Assembly (NCBI GenBank): GCA_964500645.1
Contig: CAZCOH010000018.1
Coordinates: 1 to 27,954, forward strand
From: CAYFIW01 sp964500645
GTDB lineage: Bacteria; Chloroflexota; Dehalococcoidia; Lucifugimonadales; UBA826
Direction of reading: 5' to 3'
Length of the DNA: 27,954 nt
Part shown: positions 15,645-23,674 of the stretch, piece after piece
Numbering within the stretch: the stretch's first letter is position 1
Layout of the letters: each line of letters begins with the position of its first letter
The notes under the pieces: model-generated
The model's input: only the letters and a program-made list of their open reading frames with translations
What the model was told of the DNA's origin: nothing
The model's database searches: none
Position numbers and translations under genes: made by a program

Positions 15645-16676
15645 ATGAGACAAGTTGATTTAAGAAGTGACACCGTAACCAAACCCTCTGAAGCGATGCT
15701 TGAGGCAATAGCTGCGGCGGAGGTCGGAGACGACGTTTTTGGAGACGATCCGAGCGTAAACAAACTTGAAAAGATGTCAGCTGAATTTTTAGGCAAAGAT
15801 GATGCTGTGTTTGTGTCCAGTGGGACAATGGGTAATCTCGTTTCCATATTGGCACATGCAGGACGTGGATCAGAGATTATTATTGGTTCCAAGTCCCATA
15901 TTTTCAGATCTGAAGCCGCTGGCGCATCGGCCTTAGGAGGGGTTTCCTATCATCTATTAGACAATGATGAAAAAGGGATGATTGATCCTACACAAATTAA
16001 CGACGCTGTTAGAGATTCGACCAATCATCACTATCCAAAGACAGCCTTGGTGGCCCTGGAAAACACTCAAAACAATTGTGGTGGGAAGATTCTATCTCCC
16101 GAATACACTAACGTCGTCGCAGATGTGGCTCATAATAATGGTATTCCATTGCACATAGACGGAGCTCGAATATTTAACGCCGCAGTTGCCCTAAAATGTG
16201 ACGTAAAGGATTTAGTGGAACCTGCAGATTCAGTGACGTTTTGCCTCTCGAAAGGTCTTAGTTGTCCCGTTGGGTCTGTCGTTTGTGGAGATGCAGAATT
16301 TATCGACAAGGCACGTCGAATAAGAAAAATGCTTGGAGGAGGAACGCGACAGGCGGGGTTTCTGGCAGCTCCAGGAATCGTTGCTTTGCAGACGATGGTA
16401 TCCAGACTTGAGGAAGATCATGAAAATGCAAAAAAATTAGCTGTTGGATTGTCCGATATTCCTACGATCGACATCGAGCCATCAGATGTGGAAACAAATC
16501 TGGTTTTCTTTAATGTAAATCATGGAAATAGGGAGGAGGTCGCTCGCAAACTTGAATGTGAGGGTATCCAGGGAGGGTCATCTGGTCGAAGATGGCGATT
16601 TGTGACACATTACGGGATAACATCAAGCGATATTGACTACGTGTTAGACACTATGAGAAGTGTACTGGTAAGCTGA
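15645..16676 (+). CDS. ltaE: Low-specificity L-threonine aldolase
   Basis: PLP enzyme of fold type I that cleaves L-threonine or L-allo-threonine to glycine and acetaldehyde. The 343-residue product begins with the family hallmark VDLRSDTVTKPSEAM. It then shows GDDVFGDDPSVNKLE, SSGTMGNLVSI, H85 stacking on the cofactor (SKSHIF), HIDGARIFNAAVA and the PLP lysine K203 in CLSKGLSCPVGS. RKMLGGGTRQAGFLAAPG completes the pattern. The ATG at 15645 follows a GGGGGA ribosome site. The downstream MFS gene is 91 bases away on the same strand, so co-transcription is possible. Stereospecificity cannot be told from the sequence. Confidence 0.93.
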   Translation: MRQVDLRSDTVTKPSEAMLEAIAAAEVGDDVFGDDPSVNKLEKMSAEFLGKDDAVFVSSGTMGNLVSILAHAGRGSEIIIGSKSHIFRSEAAGASALGGVSYHLLDNDEKGMIDPTQINDAVRDSTNHHYPKTALVALENTQNNCGGKILSPEYTNVVADVAHNNGIPLHIDGARIFNAAVALKCDVKDLVEPADSVTFCLSKGLSCPVGSVVCGDAEFIDKARRIRKMLGGGTRQAGFLAAPGIVALQTMVSRLEEDHENAKKLAVGLSDIPTIDIEPSDVETNLVFFNVNHGNREEVARKLECEGIQGGSSGRRWRFVTHYGITSSDIDYVLDTMRSVLVS

Positions 16677-16767
16677 ACTGATTGTTTTTATACTCAGGAA
16701 AACACAACAACAAAGCGTGTTGAGGAAATAATATTAAGACTAGTAGGCGCATGGGGTAATTTTTTCT

Positions 16768-17973
16768 TTGGGTCTTCTGGTATCTAATAAACGGTTTAGA
16801 CTTTTTTGGATAGGTAGCTTATTTGACGATATGTCTCTGCCTGTCTCTATGATGGCTATTGCTTGGTTGGTTTTGTCACATACTGATTCTCCACTCTGGG
16901 TAGGAATTGGAGCGGCTATGCATGGGGTTGGAATGACCGCTTTCAGTTTGCTAGCGGGTGCTCTAATTGACCGACACAACCGATTGCGTATATTACTATT
17001 CGCACAGTGTATCCAAATGATGGCCACATTAATTGTAGGTACGATGGTTCTAATGGAGAATGAATATCTCCCTACAATACTTTTTTTGGCCTTAATCAAC
17101 GGGTCAGTACATGCAGTAAAAATATCTGGAAAAATGGCTCTTACATTGGATATTGTGGGACAAAAAAGCCTTTTAAAAGGGATTGCTGCCAACTTTTTTT
17201 CAATGACTACAATGGGGGTAGTTGGGCCCTTGCTTGCAGGCTGGGTTATAGAACCGTACGGTATTGGGTATTCATTCTATCTGGCTTCTTTCACTATATT
17301 AATAGCAATTTTTGTGCTAATTAATGTTAGAGGCATACAAACTCCCAAACCTGCTGAAAGTAGCCATAGAGAAGACATCCTAGAGGGGGCGAAATATGTC
17401 CTGAGGACTCCGCTGATCAGATTGGTAATTATCACGATAATGATAAGTGAATTGTTTGGTTGGGCCGTTGAATCTATGTTACCTGTAATTGCTCGGGATG
17501 AACTCGGCTTGGGGGCAACTGGGTTAGGTTATCTCATAGCAGGAGGCGCGGGAGGCGCTGCACTTTCATCTGTTGTTATTTCACTGGCACCAGAGGTAAA
17601 AAGAAAGGACCTGATGGTAGTTTTAGGACTGGGATCTTTTGGGGTAGGTCTTATAGCGTTTGCACTGTCTAATAATTTCTATGTTTCTCTTGTGATAATC
17701 GCTTTAGCATATGGGGGGGCAACTATGTATGAAAGCTCTCTCGCAACTATTCTTCAAAGTTCTGTTCCTGATGGAATAAGAGGAAGGGTATTGAGTTTCC
17801 AGAGTTTTAGTTGGGGCCTTAGTGGGATTGCGGGTATACATTCAGGCGCAATTGCAACTGTTTTAGGAGCCCCTATAGCAGTAGGATTCGGAGGATTCAT
17901 AATAATCACCCATGCTGTCCGAATTACTAGGAAATTGAAGATGCTATTGACATTAAGTGACTCTAATTCATAA
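16768..17973 (+). CDS. Major facilitator superfamily transporter (DHA3/EntS-like exporter)
   Basis: Membrane transporter of 401 residues with about twelve hydrophobic helices and little soluble sequence. The opening (NKRFRLFWIGSLFDDMSLP), the loop between helices 2 and 3 (LIDRHNRLRIL) and the late IRGRVLSFQSF motif match the MFS group that includes enterobactin and macrolide exporters. The start is probably TTG at 16768-16770. An in-frame stop lies at 16744, and the only nearby ATG (16751) is in another frame and runs into a stop at once. A GGGG at 16753-16756 may serve as a distant ribosome site. A stem-loop terminator follows the stop. Substrate is unknown; proton-driven efflux is the family expectation. 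Confidence 0.85.
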   Translation: MGLLVSNKRFRLFWIGSLFDDMSLPVSMMAIAWLVLSHTDSPLWVGIGAAMHGVGMTAFSLLAGALIDRHNRLRILLFAQCIQMMATLIVGTMVLMENEYLPTILFLALINGSVHAVKISGKMALTLDIVGQKSLLKGIAANFFSMTTMGVVGPLLAGWVIEPYGIGYSFYLASFTILIAIFVLINVRGIQTPKPAESSHREDILEGAKYVLRTPLIRLVIITIMISELFGWAVESMLPVIARDELGLGATGLGYLIAGGAGGAALSSVVISLAPEVKRKDLMVVLGLGSFGVGLIAFALSNNFYVSLVIIALAYGGATMYESSLATILQSSVPDGIRGRVLSFQSFSWGLSGIAGIHSGAIATVLGAPIAVGFGGFIIITHAVRITRKLKMLLTLSDSNS

Positions 17974-17978
17974 TTTCC

Positions 17979-18003
17979 GAGATTTGTATTACAAATCTCT
18001 TTT
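17979..18003 (+). terminator. Intrinsic terminator after the MFS gene
   Basis: A perfect nine-base stem (GAGATTTGT / ACAAATCTC) with an ATT loop is followed by four T. It begins five bases after the MFS stop and ends just before the convergent rarA stop. The T tract exists only in the plus direction, so it should end MFS transcripts. The stem is AT-rich and the terminator may be leaky. Confidence 0.7.
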
Positions 18004-18005
18004 AA

Positions 18006-19325
18006 TTATTTATCGCCCCACCAGTTCTCCAATCTTTCTTTCATGAATTTTTCATATCCCTGTTCACCAGGCTGATAGAATTTTTTGCCGTTTAATTCTG
18101 ATGGGAGATTTTTTGTCGGGGTGAAGTTTCCTTTAAAATCGTGTGCGTACTTGTAATCTGATCCATATCCTTGGTCTCTCATTAAGCTAGTTATGGCGTT
18201 TCTTAGGTGTAGCGGGACTTCATAGTCGCCGGAGCTATCTACTTCGGTCAATGCTTTGTTTATGGCCGAATAGGCTGTGTTGCTTTTAGGGGCGGATGCC
18301 AAATAGATAGTGGCTTGTGCCAACGGAATTCTTCCTTCTGGCAGGCCAACCAGTTGAAGTGCTTGCTGAGCTGATATTGCTACAGACAGTGCTCGTGGAT
18401 CTGCTAGCCCTATATCTTCTGAGGCTGAAATAACCAACCTCCTAGCTATAAACATAGGATCTTCACCGCCGCGTATCATTCGAGCCAACCAATAAATCGA
18501 TGAATCTGGGTCCGATGCGCGTATTGATTTTATGAAAGCTGAAATTGTGTTGTAGTGCTTTTCCCCCGATTTATCGTATTTTCCTAGAGAAGAATTTATT
18601 GAGTCTTCCACATCCTTTATGTTAATTATTTTGCGGTTTTGTTGTGACGGCTTTGAATCTACGGCTAATTGAAGTGAATTCAGAGCCCATCTAGCATCTC
18701 CGCCAGACATATTTGCTATTAGTTGGAGAGCATCATCTTCAATTGTTATGTCGAGATTTCCTAAGCCTCTATTCTCATCGGAAATAGCTCTGTTCAAAAT
18801 CAGGGAGATTTCAGATGCCAGTAGAGGTTTCAAGGTAAATACCCTGCATCTCGATAAAAGAGGAGATATAACCTCGAATGACGGGTTTTCAGTGGTAGCA
18901 CCTATCAGTGTTATAGTTCCGTCTTCCACATATGGTAATACGACATCCTGTTGGGCTTTGTTGAAACGGTGTATTTCGTCAATAAAAAGGACGGTTTTTT
19001 TTGAATGTAATTCGATCATATCTTTAGCCTTTATAAGGCTGGAGCGAAGATCACTAACCCCTGAGGTTACTGCGCTCATTTTCTCCATATGGTGGCCTGT
19101 GGATACCGAAAGAATATTGGCAAGAGTTGTTTTTCCTGTACCTGGGGGTCCCCATAATATAAATGAAGGCAGATGGCCTGCATTAATGCTTTTACGTAGA
19201 ATAGACTCGTATCCAATGACATGGGTTTGACCTATAAAATCGTCAAGAAATTCAGGTCGCATCCTGGCAGCTAGAGGAGCGGAATTCCTCAAATGTTTAT
19301 GTGCTTCGTGTTCAAAAAGCGTCAT
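18006..19325 (-). CDS. rarA: Replication-associated recombination protein A (AAA+ ATPase RarA/MgsA)
   Basis: AAA+ ATPase related to clamp-loader subunits that acts at stalled replication forks; relatives are E. coli RarA, yeast Mgs1 and human WRNIP1. The 439-residue product begins with RMRPEFLDDFIGQTHVIG, then Walker A GPPGTGKTT (59-67), Walker B LFIDEIHRF (D116, E117) and the sensor segment IGATTENPSF. The C-terminal tetramerisation domain is visible in KHYNTISAFIKSIRASDPD, MIRGGEDPMFIARRLVI and the DYKYAHDF block. The start is the ATG at 19323-19325 with a weak AGG site. It is monocistronic, convergent with the MFS gene and divergent from the NrtS-like gene. Confidence 0.95.
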   Translation of the reverse strand: MTLFEHEAHKHLRNSAPLAARMRPEFLDDFIGQTHVIGYESILRKSINAGHLPSFILWGPPGTGKTTLANILSVSTGHHMEKMSAVTSGVSDLRSSLIKAKDMIELHSKKTVLFIDEIHRFNKAQQDVVLPYVEDGTITLIGATTENPSFEVISPLLSRCRVFTLKPLLASEISLILNRAISDENRGLGNLDITIEDDALQLIANMSGGDARWALNSLQLAVDSKPSQQNRKIINIKDVEDSINSSLGKYDKSGEKHYNTISAFIKSIRASDPDSSIYWLARMIRGGEDPMFIARRLVISASEDIGLADPRALSVAISAQQALQLVGLPEGRIPLAQATIYLASAPKSNTAYSAINKALTEVDSSGDYEVPLHLRNAITSLMRDQGYGSDYKYAHDFKGNFTPTKNLPSELNGKKFYQPGEQGYEKFMKERLENWWGDK

Positions 19326-19448
19326 ATGACCTATCTATTTCCATGTATTTGGATATAGTGCAGAGTTTATACGATTCTTTGAAACATTAATAATTAAACA
19401 TTTTCTAATCGAGAGAATTTAAGCAACATTTTTTAACGGGAAGAATTT

Positions 19449-19754
19449 ATGGCAACTTCATTAAACTGTTCATCATGTGCTCGAAACCTTGGTAATGTGT
19501 ACCATTCTCGCAACGTGTCGGAAAATCTTCATTTAAGGTGTTATTTAAAAAACTTGAAGCTCGTAAGAAGGTCTCTGGTCGCTTCTTTGATAGTGGGAAC
19601 GATTTTAACTCTGATTAATCAAGGAGATCTTGTTGTCTCGGGGAATTATCAAATCGCCATGTTATGGAAAATACCCCTTACTTATACAATTCCATTCCTA
19701 GTTGCTACTTGGGGGGCGGTCACGAATTCAAGAGTATCGCGACTTAATCAGTAA
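19449..19754 (+). CDS. nrtS: Small two-helix membrane protein, NrtS-like nitrate/nitrite transporter
   Basis: A 101-residue protein with two membrane helices, about residues 42-58 and 74-93. The core reads VASLIVGTILTLINQGD, then WKIPLTYTIPFLVATWGAV. I recognise this as the NrtS family: small proteins described as nitrate/nitrite transporters in cyanobacteria, which probably work as oligomers in the inner membrane. The call comes from memory of the motif. The N-terminal 40 residues are an extension with C7, C10 and C31, possibly a metal or redox site; I do not recall it as standard. GGGAAG lies five bases before the ATG. The gene overlaps the convergent Smr gene by 11 bases. No nitrate reductase gene lies in the window. 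Confidence 0.65.
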   Translation: MATSLNCSSCARNLGNVYHSRNVSENLHLRCYLKNLKLVRRSLVASLIVGTILTLINQGDLVVSGNYQIAMLWKIPLTYTIPFLVATWGAVTNSRVSRLNQ

Positions 19755-20049
19755 TTTTATGTAGCCTGGCCGTTGTTGCTCCAGGTCCACCTTCAGAGGG
19801 CAAAGCAGGATATTCGTAACTTTTGACAAGCTTATTGGTTTTTAAGTGTTGATGAACTGCTTTTCTTAGATCGCCGCCACTTCTTCCGTGAATTATGTTT
19901 ACCCTGATAATCCCCGCTTTTGAAGCCCTATTCAAGTAACTAGTTAATCTTGCCAATCCTACTTTGATACTGAGGTGTCTTAGATGGATTTCAGTAGATA
20001 ATGAAAGTTGTCTGTATAGTTCTGATTCATCAGGTCTTTTTGATGTCAT
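19744..20049 (-). CDS. Stand-alone Smr-domain protein
   Basis: A 101-residue protein consisting almost only of an Smr (small MutS-related) domain, a fold with nuclease activity on nucleic acids in some families. The second family motif is clear as VNIIHGRSGGDLRKAV, followed by the usual ending LVKSYEYPALPSEGGPGAT. The first motif, normally DLHG, is degenerate here (IHLRHLSIKVGLARL). No MutS2 ATPase part is present. Its ATG overlaps the selA stop as ATGA (20046-20049), so it is translationally coupled to selA. A link to selenocysteine synthesis is suggested only by this coupling. The 3' end overlaps the convergent NrtS-like gene by 11 bases. Confidence 0.72.
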   Translation of the reverse strand: MTSKRPDESELYRQLSLSTEIHLRHLSIKVGLARLTSYLNRASKAGIIRVNIIHGRSGGDLRKAVHQHLKTNKLVKSYEYPALPSEGGPGATTARLHKITD

Positions 20050-21401
20050 CTGATGGCTAATTTGATACTGTCAACGAGATCATTGTCTTCGTCGGGTAGA
20101 ACTGTTCGGATATCTAGAACAATTTTGTCTGATTCTATTCTGCCTATGACTGGCTTAGTAGATGTCCTCAATTTCTTACTGATTTTTTCAGGTGACAGTC
20201 CATATATAACTAATCCAATGGAGTCCATTTCATTACCGGGTAAACTACCGCCCCCTACAGTCGCTTTTGTGTTCTCTACTCTGACTGGGCCGGATATTTT
20301 GTCTTTTATGTGATTTGCTCTATTTTCCAGAGTATTTTTTGAAGCCGAAATCATTTGCCAGATAGGGATTTTTTCAGTGGCTTCATCTCTTATGTAATGC
20401 ATGAGAGTGGTATTTAAAGCCGCGAGGTTCATTTTGTCTATTCGAAATGCTCGTGCTAAAGGGTGCATGGAAATTTTATCCATATAAAATTTTTTCCCAA
20501 CAATGATGCCTGCCTGAGGACCACCCAAAAGTTTATCTGCTGAGAAGAAAGCCACATCAGCCCCTTGAGCAATACTTTCCTGTGGTGTTGGTTCTGGATC
20601 CAATCCGAATTTCTTTGTGTCAAGAAGGCACCCGCTTCCAACGTCGTGCAGTACGGGAATGCCTTTGGCTTTAGCGATTTCTGATAATTCTTTTATAGTG
20701 GGGGAATGCGTGAAACCGACAATCTTAAAATTGCTTGCATGTATAGACATTAGAGCGCCTGTAGACTCATTGATCGCGTTAGCAAAATCTGTGCTGTAGG
20801 TTCTGTTGGTAGTCCCAACTTCCTTTAAGGAAGCTCCACTCTGATTCAGCACGTCAGGTATTCTAAATCCACCACCAATTTCAACAGCCTCTGACCTTGA
20901 AACTATAACTTCTTTTTGATCGGATATAGCTGCTAATCCTAAAACAACGGCTGCAGCATTGTTGTTCACAACAAGGGCACTTTCGGCCCCTGTTAATTGA
21001 CAAATGGTTTCAGAGATTTGTTTCTGTCTAGATCCTCGTTTGCCAGAACCCAAGTCTATTTCAAGGGAGCTATAGCCCATTGTTGCCCTATGAGCTGCCT
21101 CAATAGATTGAGGACTTAATGGAGCTCTTCCTAAATTGGTGTGTAAAACCACTCCGGTGGCGTTGATAATTTGCTTGGGCCATATACCCCACCGCATCTC
21201 GCATAACTTAACGACCTGTAAAACCAAATCGTTAAGCTGGGGCGAATTTTCACCGTTTTGTACGTTGGTACGAGCCGTTTGAATGACTTCTCGCGCCAAT
21301 TTCGTAACGCTATCATGACTGTATTCTTCGATTAATTCTACAATCTCTGGACATTCCAAGATTGCATTTACACTCGGTATGTTTCTGAATTCTGAGTTCA
21401 T
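20046..21401 (-). CDS. selA: L-seryl-tRNA(Sec) selenium transferase (selenocysteine synthase)
   Basis: PLP-dependent decamer that converts seryl-tRNA(Sec) to selenocysteinyl-tRNA(Sec) using selenophosphate. The 451 residues match the family length. Visible blocks are NATGVVLHTNLGRAPLS, SLEIDLGSGKRGSR, GAESALVVNNNAAAVVL, VSRSEAVEIGGGFRIP, EVGTTNRTY and VLHDVGSGCL. The PLP lysine is K290 in FSADKLLGGPQAG. The protein therefore looks active and implies that the organism makes selenoproteins. The usual partners selB, selC and selD are not seen nearby. The start is the ATG at 21399-21401, with no strong ribosome site. It overlaps the Smr gene by four bases and is divergent from coaE. Confidence 0.95.
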   Translation of the reverse strand: MNSEFRNIPSVNAILECPEIVELIEEYSHDSVTKLAREVIQTARTNVQNGENSPQLNDLVLQVVKLCEMRWGIWPKQIINATGVVLHTNLGRAPLSPQSIEAAHRATMGYSSLEIDLGSGKRGSRQKQISETICQLTGAESALVVNNNAAAVVLGLAAISDQKEVIVSRSEAVEIGGGFRIPDVLNQSGASLKEVGTTNRTYSTDFANAINESTGALMSIHASNFKIVGFTHSPTIKELSEIAKAKGIPVLHDVGSGCLLDTKKFGLDPEPTPQESIAQGADVAFFSADKLLGGPQAGIIVGKKFYMDKISMHPLARAFRIDKMNLAALNTTLMHYIRDEATEKIPIWQMISASKNTLENRANHIKDKISGPVRVENTKATVGGGSLPGNEMDSIGLVIYGLSPEKISKKLRTSTKPVIGRIESDKIVLDIRTVLPDEDNDLVDSIKLAIR

Positions 21402-21507
21402 ATTTCACTACTAACTCACATTAGTTTATGTCGTAGACACATAAAGTATATATTGCCAGACATGTGGGTGGGTGGATCATGACCTTGAATAACTTTCACG
21501 CATATCA

Positions 21508-21537
21508 TTGACCCTTCTTTTTTTGTTCCTGTACAAT
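21508..21537 (+). promoter_or_regulatory. Strong sigma-70-type promoter of the coaE-norQ-nudix-norD operon
   Basis: TTGACC (21508-21513) and TACAAT (21532-21537) are separated by 18 bases, each matching consensus at five of six positions. Transcription would begin near 21544, leaving a leader of about 25 bases before the coaE ATG. No operator or second promoter is evident before the following three genes, whose gaps are 9 to 33 bases. Confidence 0.75.
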
Positions 21538-21569
21538 GACAAAATTGACTTTTATAAAGTGGAGTAACG

Positions 21570-22166
21570 ATGCTGAAAATAGGACTTACTGGCGGTATTG
21601 GAACAGGTAAATCGTTAGTGACTAGCTTCCTTCAAGAACAGGGAGCCAATGTGATTAATGCGGATTTACTTGGGCACGAAGCCTATCTTCCAGGAACCGT
21701 TGGGTTTGAACAAGTTGTTTCAGAATTTGGTGAAGACATAGTAGGGGAAGACGGTCATGTAGATCGTCAGAAGCTTGGACCTATCGTCTTTTCTGACCCA
21801 TCAAATATGGATCGTCTGAATGCAATAATGCACCCTTTAATCAAAGATATGATCCAGACCCAGCTTGATGATGTTGAAGGTAAAGGACAGCTAATAGCTA
21901 TAGTTGAGGCAGCTGTATTGATAGAAGCAGGCTGGGAGTCACTTTTCGATGAAGTTTGGGTAGTTACCGCGGATGAAGAAGAGATCATAAGTAGGTTAGC
22001 GAATAGGAATGGTCTTTCCCGTGAAGATTCTCAGAAGAGAATTAATTCTCAGATGACTTCCATCGAACGCTCAGCACATGGGGATGTTGTTATAAACAAC
22101 ACTGGATCTGTTGAAGACCTGAAGGAAAACGTTGAGTCGTTGTGGGCTCAGCGTGTTTCACGCTAA
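21570..22166 (+). CDS. coaE: Dephospho-CoA kinase
   Basis: Last enzyme of coenzyme A synthesis, phosphorylating the 3'-hydroxyl of dephospho-CoA with ATP. The 198-residue length is typical. The P-loop is GLTGGIGTGKS (5-15). VINADLLGHEAYLPG carries the conserved aspartate of the CoA-binding region. The family blocks MHPLIKDM, VVTADEEEIISRL and RINSQM follow. The ATG at 21570 has GGAG seven bases upstream. It is first in a tight operon with a NorQ-like ATPase, a CoA-pyrophosphatase-type Nudix enzyme and a NorD-like protein. The operon thus contains both a maker and a likely breaker of CoA. Confidence 0.94.
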   Translation: MLKIGLTGGIGTGKSLVTSFLQEQGANVINADLLGHEAYLPGTVGFEQVVSEFGEDIVGEDGHVDRQKLGPIVFSDPSNMDRLNAIMHPLIKDMIQTQLDDVEGKGQLIAIVEAAVLIEAGWESLFDEVWVVTADEEEIISRLANRNGLSREDSQKRINSQMTSIERSAHGDVVINNTGSVEDLKENVESLWAQRVSR

Positions 22167-22199
22167 AAAATGTCAAACTAGGAGATTAGGAAACTAAAT

Positions 22200-23072
22200 A
22201 TGACCACACAGACTCTATACAAGAGCTACATAATAGAAGAGTACCACCTAGAGGATGAACCGTATTACGTCCCCGTGGGAGACGAAATAGAGTTATTTGA
22301 AGCAGCTTACAAGCAGAAGTTGCCATTAATTTTTAAAGGCCCTACGGGTTGTGGCAAAACGAGATTCGTTGAATATATGGCTTATCGCCTCGGCTTGGAA
22401 CTAAACAAGGTTAAGAAAGGAGATGAGGGTGGCGTTAATCTGCCGTTGGTTACAATAGCTTGTCATGAGGATCTGACAGCCAGCGACCTAGTCGGCCGAT
22501 ATCTTCTAGAGGGCGATCAGACTGTCTGGCTTGATGGACCGCTGACTAGAGCTGTAAAAGTTGGGGGTATTTGTTATCTAGATGAGATAGTTGAGGCAAG
22601 AAAAGACACCACTGTACTTATTCACCCGCTAACAGACCATAGAAGAATATTGCCTGTTGAGAAAAAAGGGGAATTACTCGAGGCTGCCGAAGGGTTTCTT
22701 TTGGTGCTGTCATACAATCCCGGATACCAGAGCGCGCTCAAAGATCTAAAACACAGTACAAGGCAAAGGTTTGTATCGATCGAATTTGATTATCCTCCGA
22801 GAGATGTTGAAGCGGAAATTGTTCAGCATGAAGCAGGTATTGACGCGGATACCGCAATGCAACTGGCCAAACTCGGAGAGAAAGTCAGGAATCTGAAAGA
22901 ACATGGCCTTGGAGAAGGTGCTAGTACGAGGTTGTTGATTTATGCGGGGCAACTTATAGCACAAGGCATTGCCCCCAGGAGGGCCTGTCAAGTGTCAATT
23001 AACTGGGCGATCACCGATGATGTCCAGGTGCAACAAAGCATAACGGAGATAATTGCTTCGATTTTTGAGTAG
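22200..23072 (+). CDS. norQ: MoxR-type AAA+ ATPase of the CbbQ/NirQ/NorQ family
   Basis: Ring-forming ATPase that, together with a NorD/CbbO-type VWA partner, remodels or activates a metalloenzyme; known targets are nitric oxide reductase and RuBisCO. The 290-residue product has Walker A GPTGCGKT (47-54), Walker B ICYLDEIVEA (D128, E129), the sensor segment VLSYNPGYQSALKDL and an arginine-rich STRQRFVSIEF motif. The C-terminal lid domain has the ASTRLLIYAGQLI and RRACQVSIN segments typical of this family. The ATG at 22200 has AGGA eight bases upstream. It is separated from its presumed VWA partner by the Nudix gene. No norB/norC or cbbL is nearby, so the gene symbol names the family and not a proven role. 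Confidence 0.88.
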   Translation: MTTQTLYKSYIIEEYHLEDEPYYVPVGDEIELFEAAYKQKLPLIFKGPTGCGKTRFVEYMAYRLGLELNKVKKGDEGGVNLPLVTIACHEDLTASDLVGRYLLEGDQTVWLDGPLTRAVKVGGICYLDEIVEARKDTTVLIHPLTDHRRILPVEKKGELLEAAEGFLLVLSYNPGYQSALKDLKHSTRQRFVSIEFDYPPRDVEAEIVQHEAGIDADTAMQLAKLGEKVRNLKEHGLGEGASTRLLIYAGQLIAQGIAPRRACQVSINWAITDDVQVQQSITEIIASIFE

Positions 23073-23081
23073 GATTTCTTG

Positions 23082-23654
23082 GTGCCTAAAATGCTAGACG
23101 TACCTAATATACGGAGGGTTTTGCAGGTAACTAAAGGGAAAACATATAAAGGACAAGGACTCAAAGAATCTGCCGTAATGTTACTTTTGAGATCCGGTAG
23201 TGGCAATCTCAAAGTGATCCTTACTAGAAGATCCATGAATGTGGGTCATCATAAAGGTGAAATTTCTTTTCCTGGAGGTAAAAAAGAGCAGGGTGACCAA
23301 ACTCTTTTGGAGACTGCTTTGAGAGAAACCCAGGAAGAAATTGGAGTAGTAGTCAGGGATATTGAAATGTTAGGCGTTATTGATGACGTTGCCACAACTA
23401 CAGGTTTTCTAATCAGGCCGTATGTTGGGATGATTCAATCTCATCGCAAGTTTTCAATCAGCTCAGAAGTTGACTCTATATTAGAGATGCCTATCGAGTG
23501 TCTGTTTTCAGATGCCCATAAAAGGGACGAGATTAGATTAAAAAAAAGGAATTCTCTGAAAATGCCTAATTATGTTTATGATGGGAATTTAGTTTTTGGA
23601 GCGACAGCCAGAATATTAGACCAGTTTTCTAAATTGATTGGTTCGGTGAGATAG
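23082..23654 (+). CDS. Nudix hydrolase, probable CoA pyrophosphatase (NudL/YeaB type)
   Basis: Predicted to split CoA or acyl-CoA into 3',5'-ADP and phosphopantetheine. The 190-residue protein has the extended motif that marks this branch: HHKGEISFPGGKKEQGD (56-72), then the Nudix core TALRETQEEIG. The C-terminal LKMPNYVYDGNLVFGATARI also fits the family, whose members end with a similar aromatic and GATARI pattern. I choose GTG at 23082-23084 because AGGA (23071-23074) lies seven bases upstream. A TTG at 23079 would be too close. The gene sits nine bases after the norQ-like gene and 20 bases before the norD-like gene, an unusual position between two genes whose products usually work as a pair. 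Confidence 0.87.
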   Translation: MPKMLDVPNIRRVLQVTKGKTYKGQGLKESAVMLLLRSGSGNLKVILTRRSMNVGHHKGEISFPGGKKEQGDQTLLETALRETQEEIGVVVRDIEMLGVIDDVATTTGFLIRPYVGMIQSHRKFSISSEVDSILEMPIECLFSDAHKRDEIRLKKRNSLKMPNYVYDGNLVFGATARILDQFSKLIGSVR

Positions 23655-23662
23655 GTATTTGC

Positions 23663-23669
23663 AAAGGAG
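23663..23669 (+). promoter_or_regulatory. Ribosome binding site of the norD-like gene
   Basis: AAAGGAG five bases before a GTG start at 23675-23677, the strongest ribosome site in this operon. It fixes the start of the 1113-residue protein. Confidence 0.75.
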
Positions 23670-23674
23670 TAACC

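Noticed and set aside
21402..21569. Search for a tRNA-Sec gene or other RNA beside selA
   Set aside because: The region holds the coaE promoter and no cloverleaf-like arms or long extra arm that I could see.
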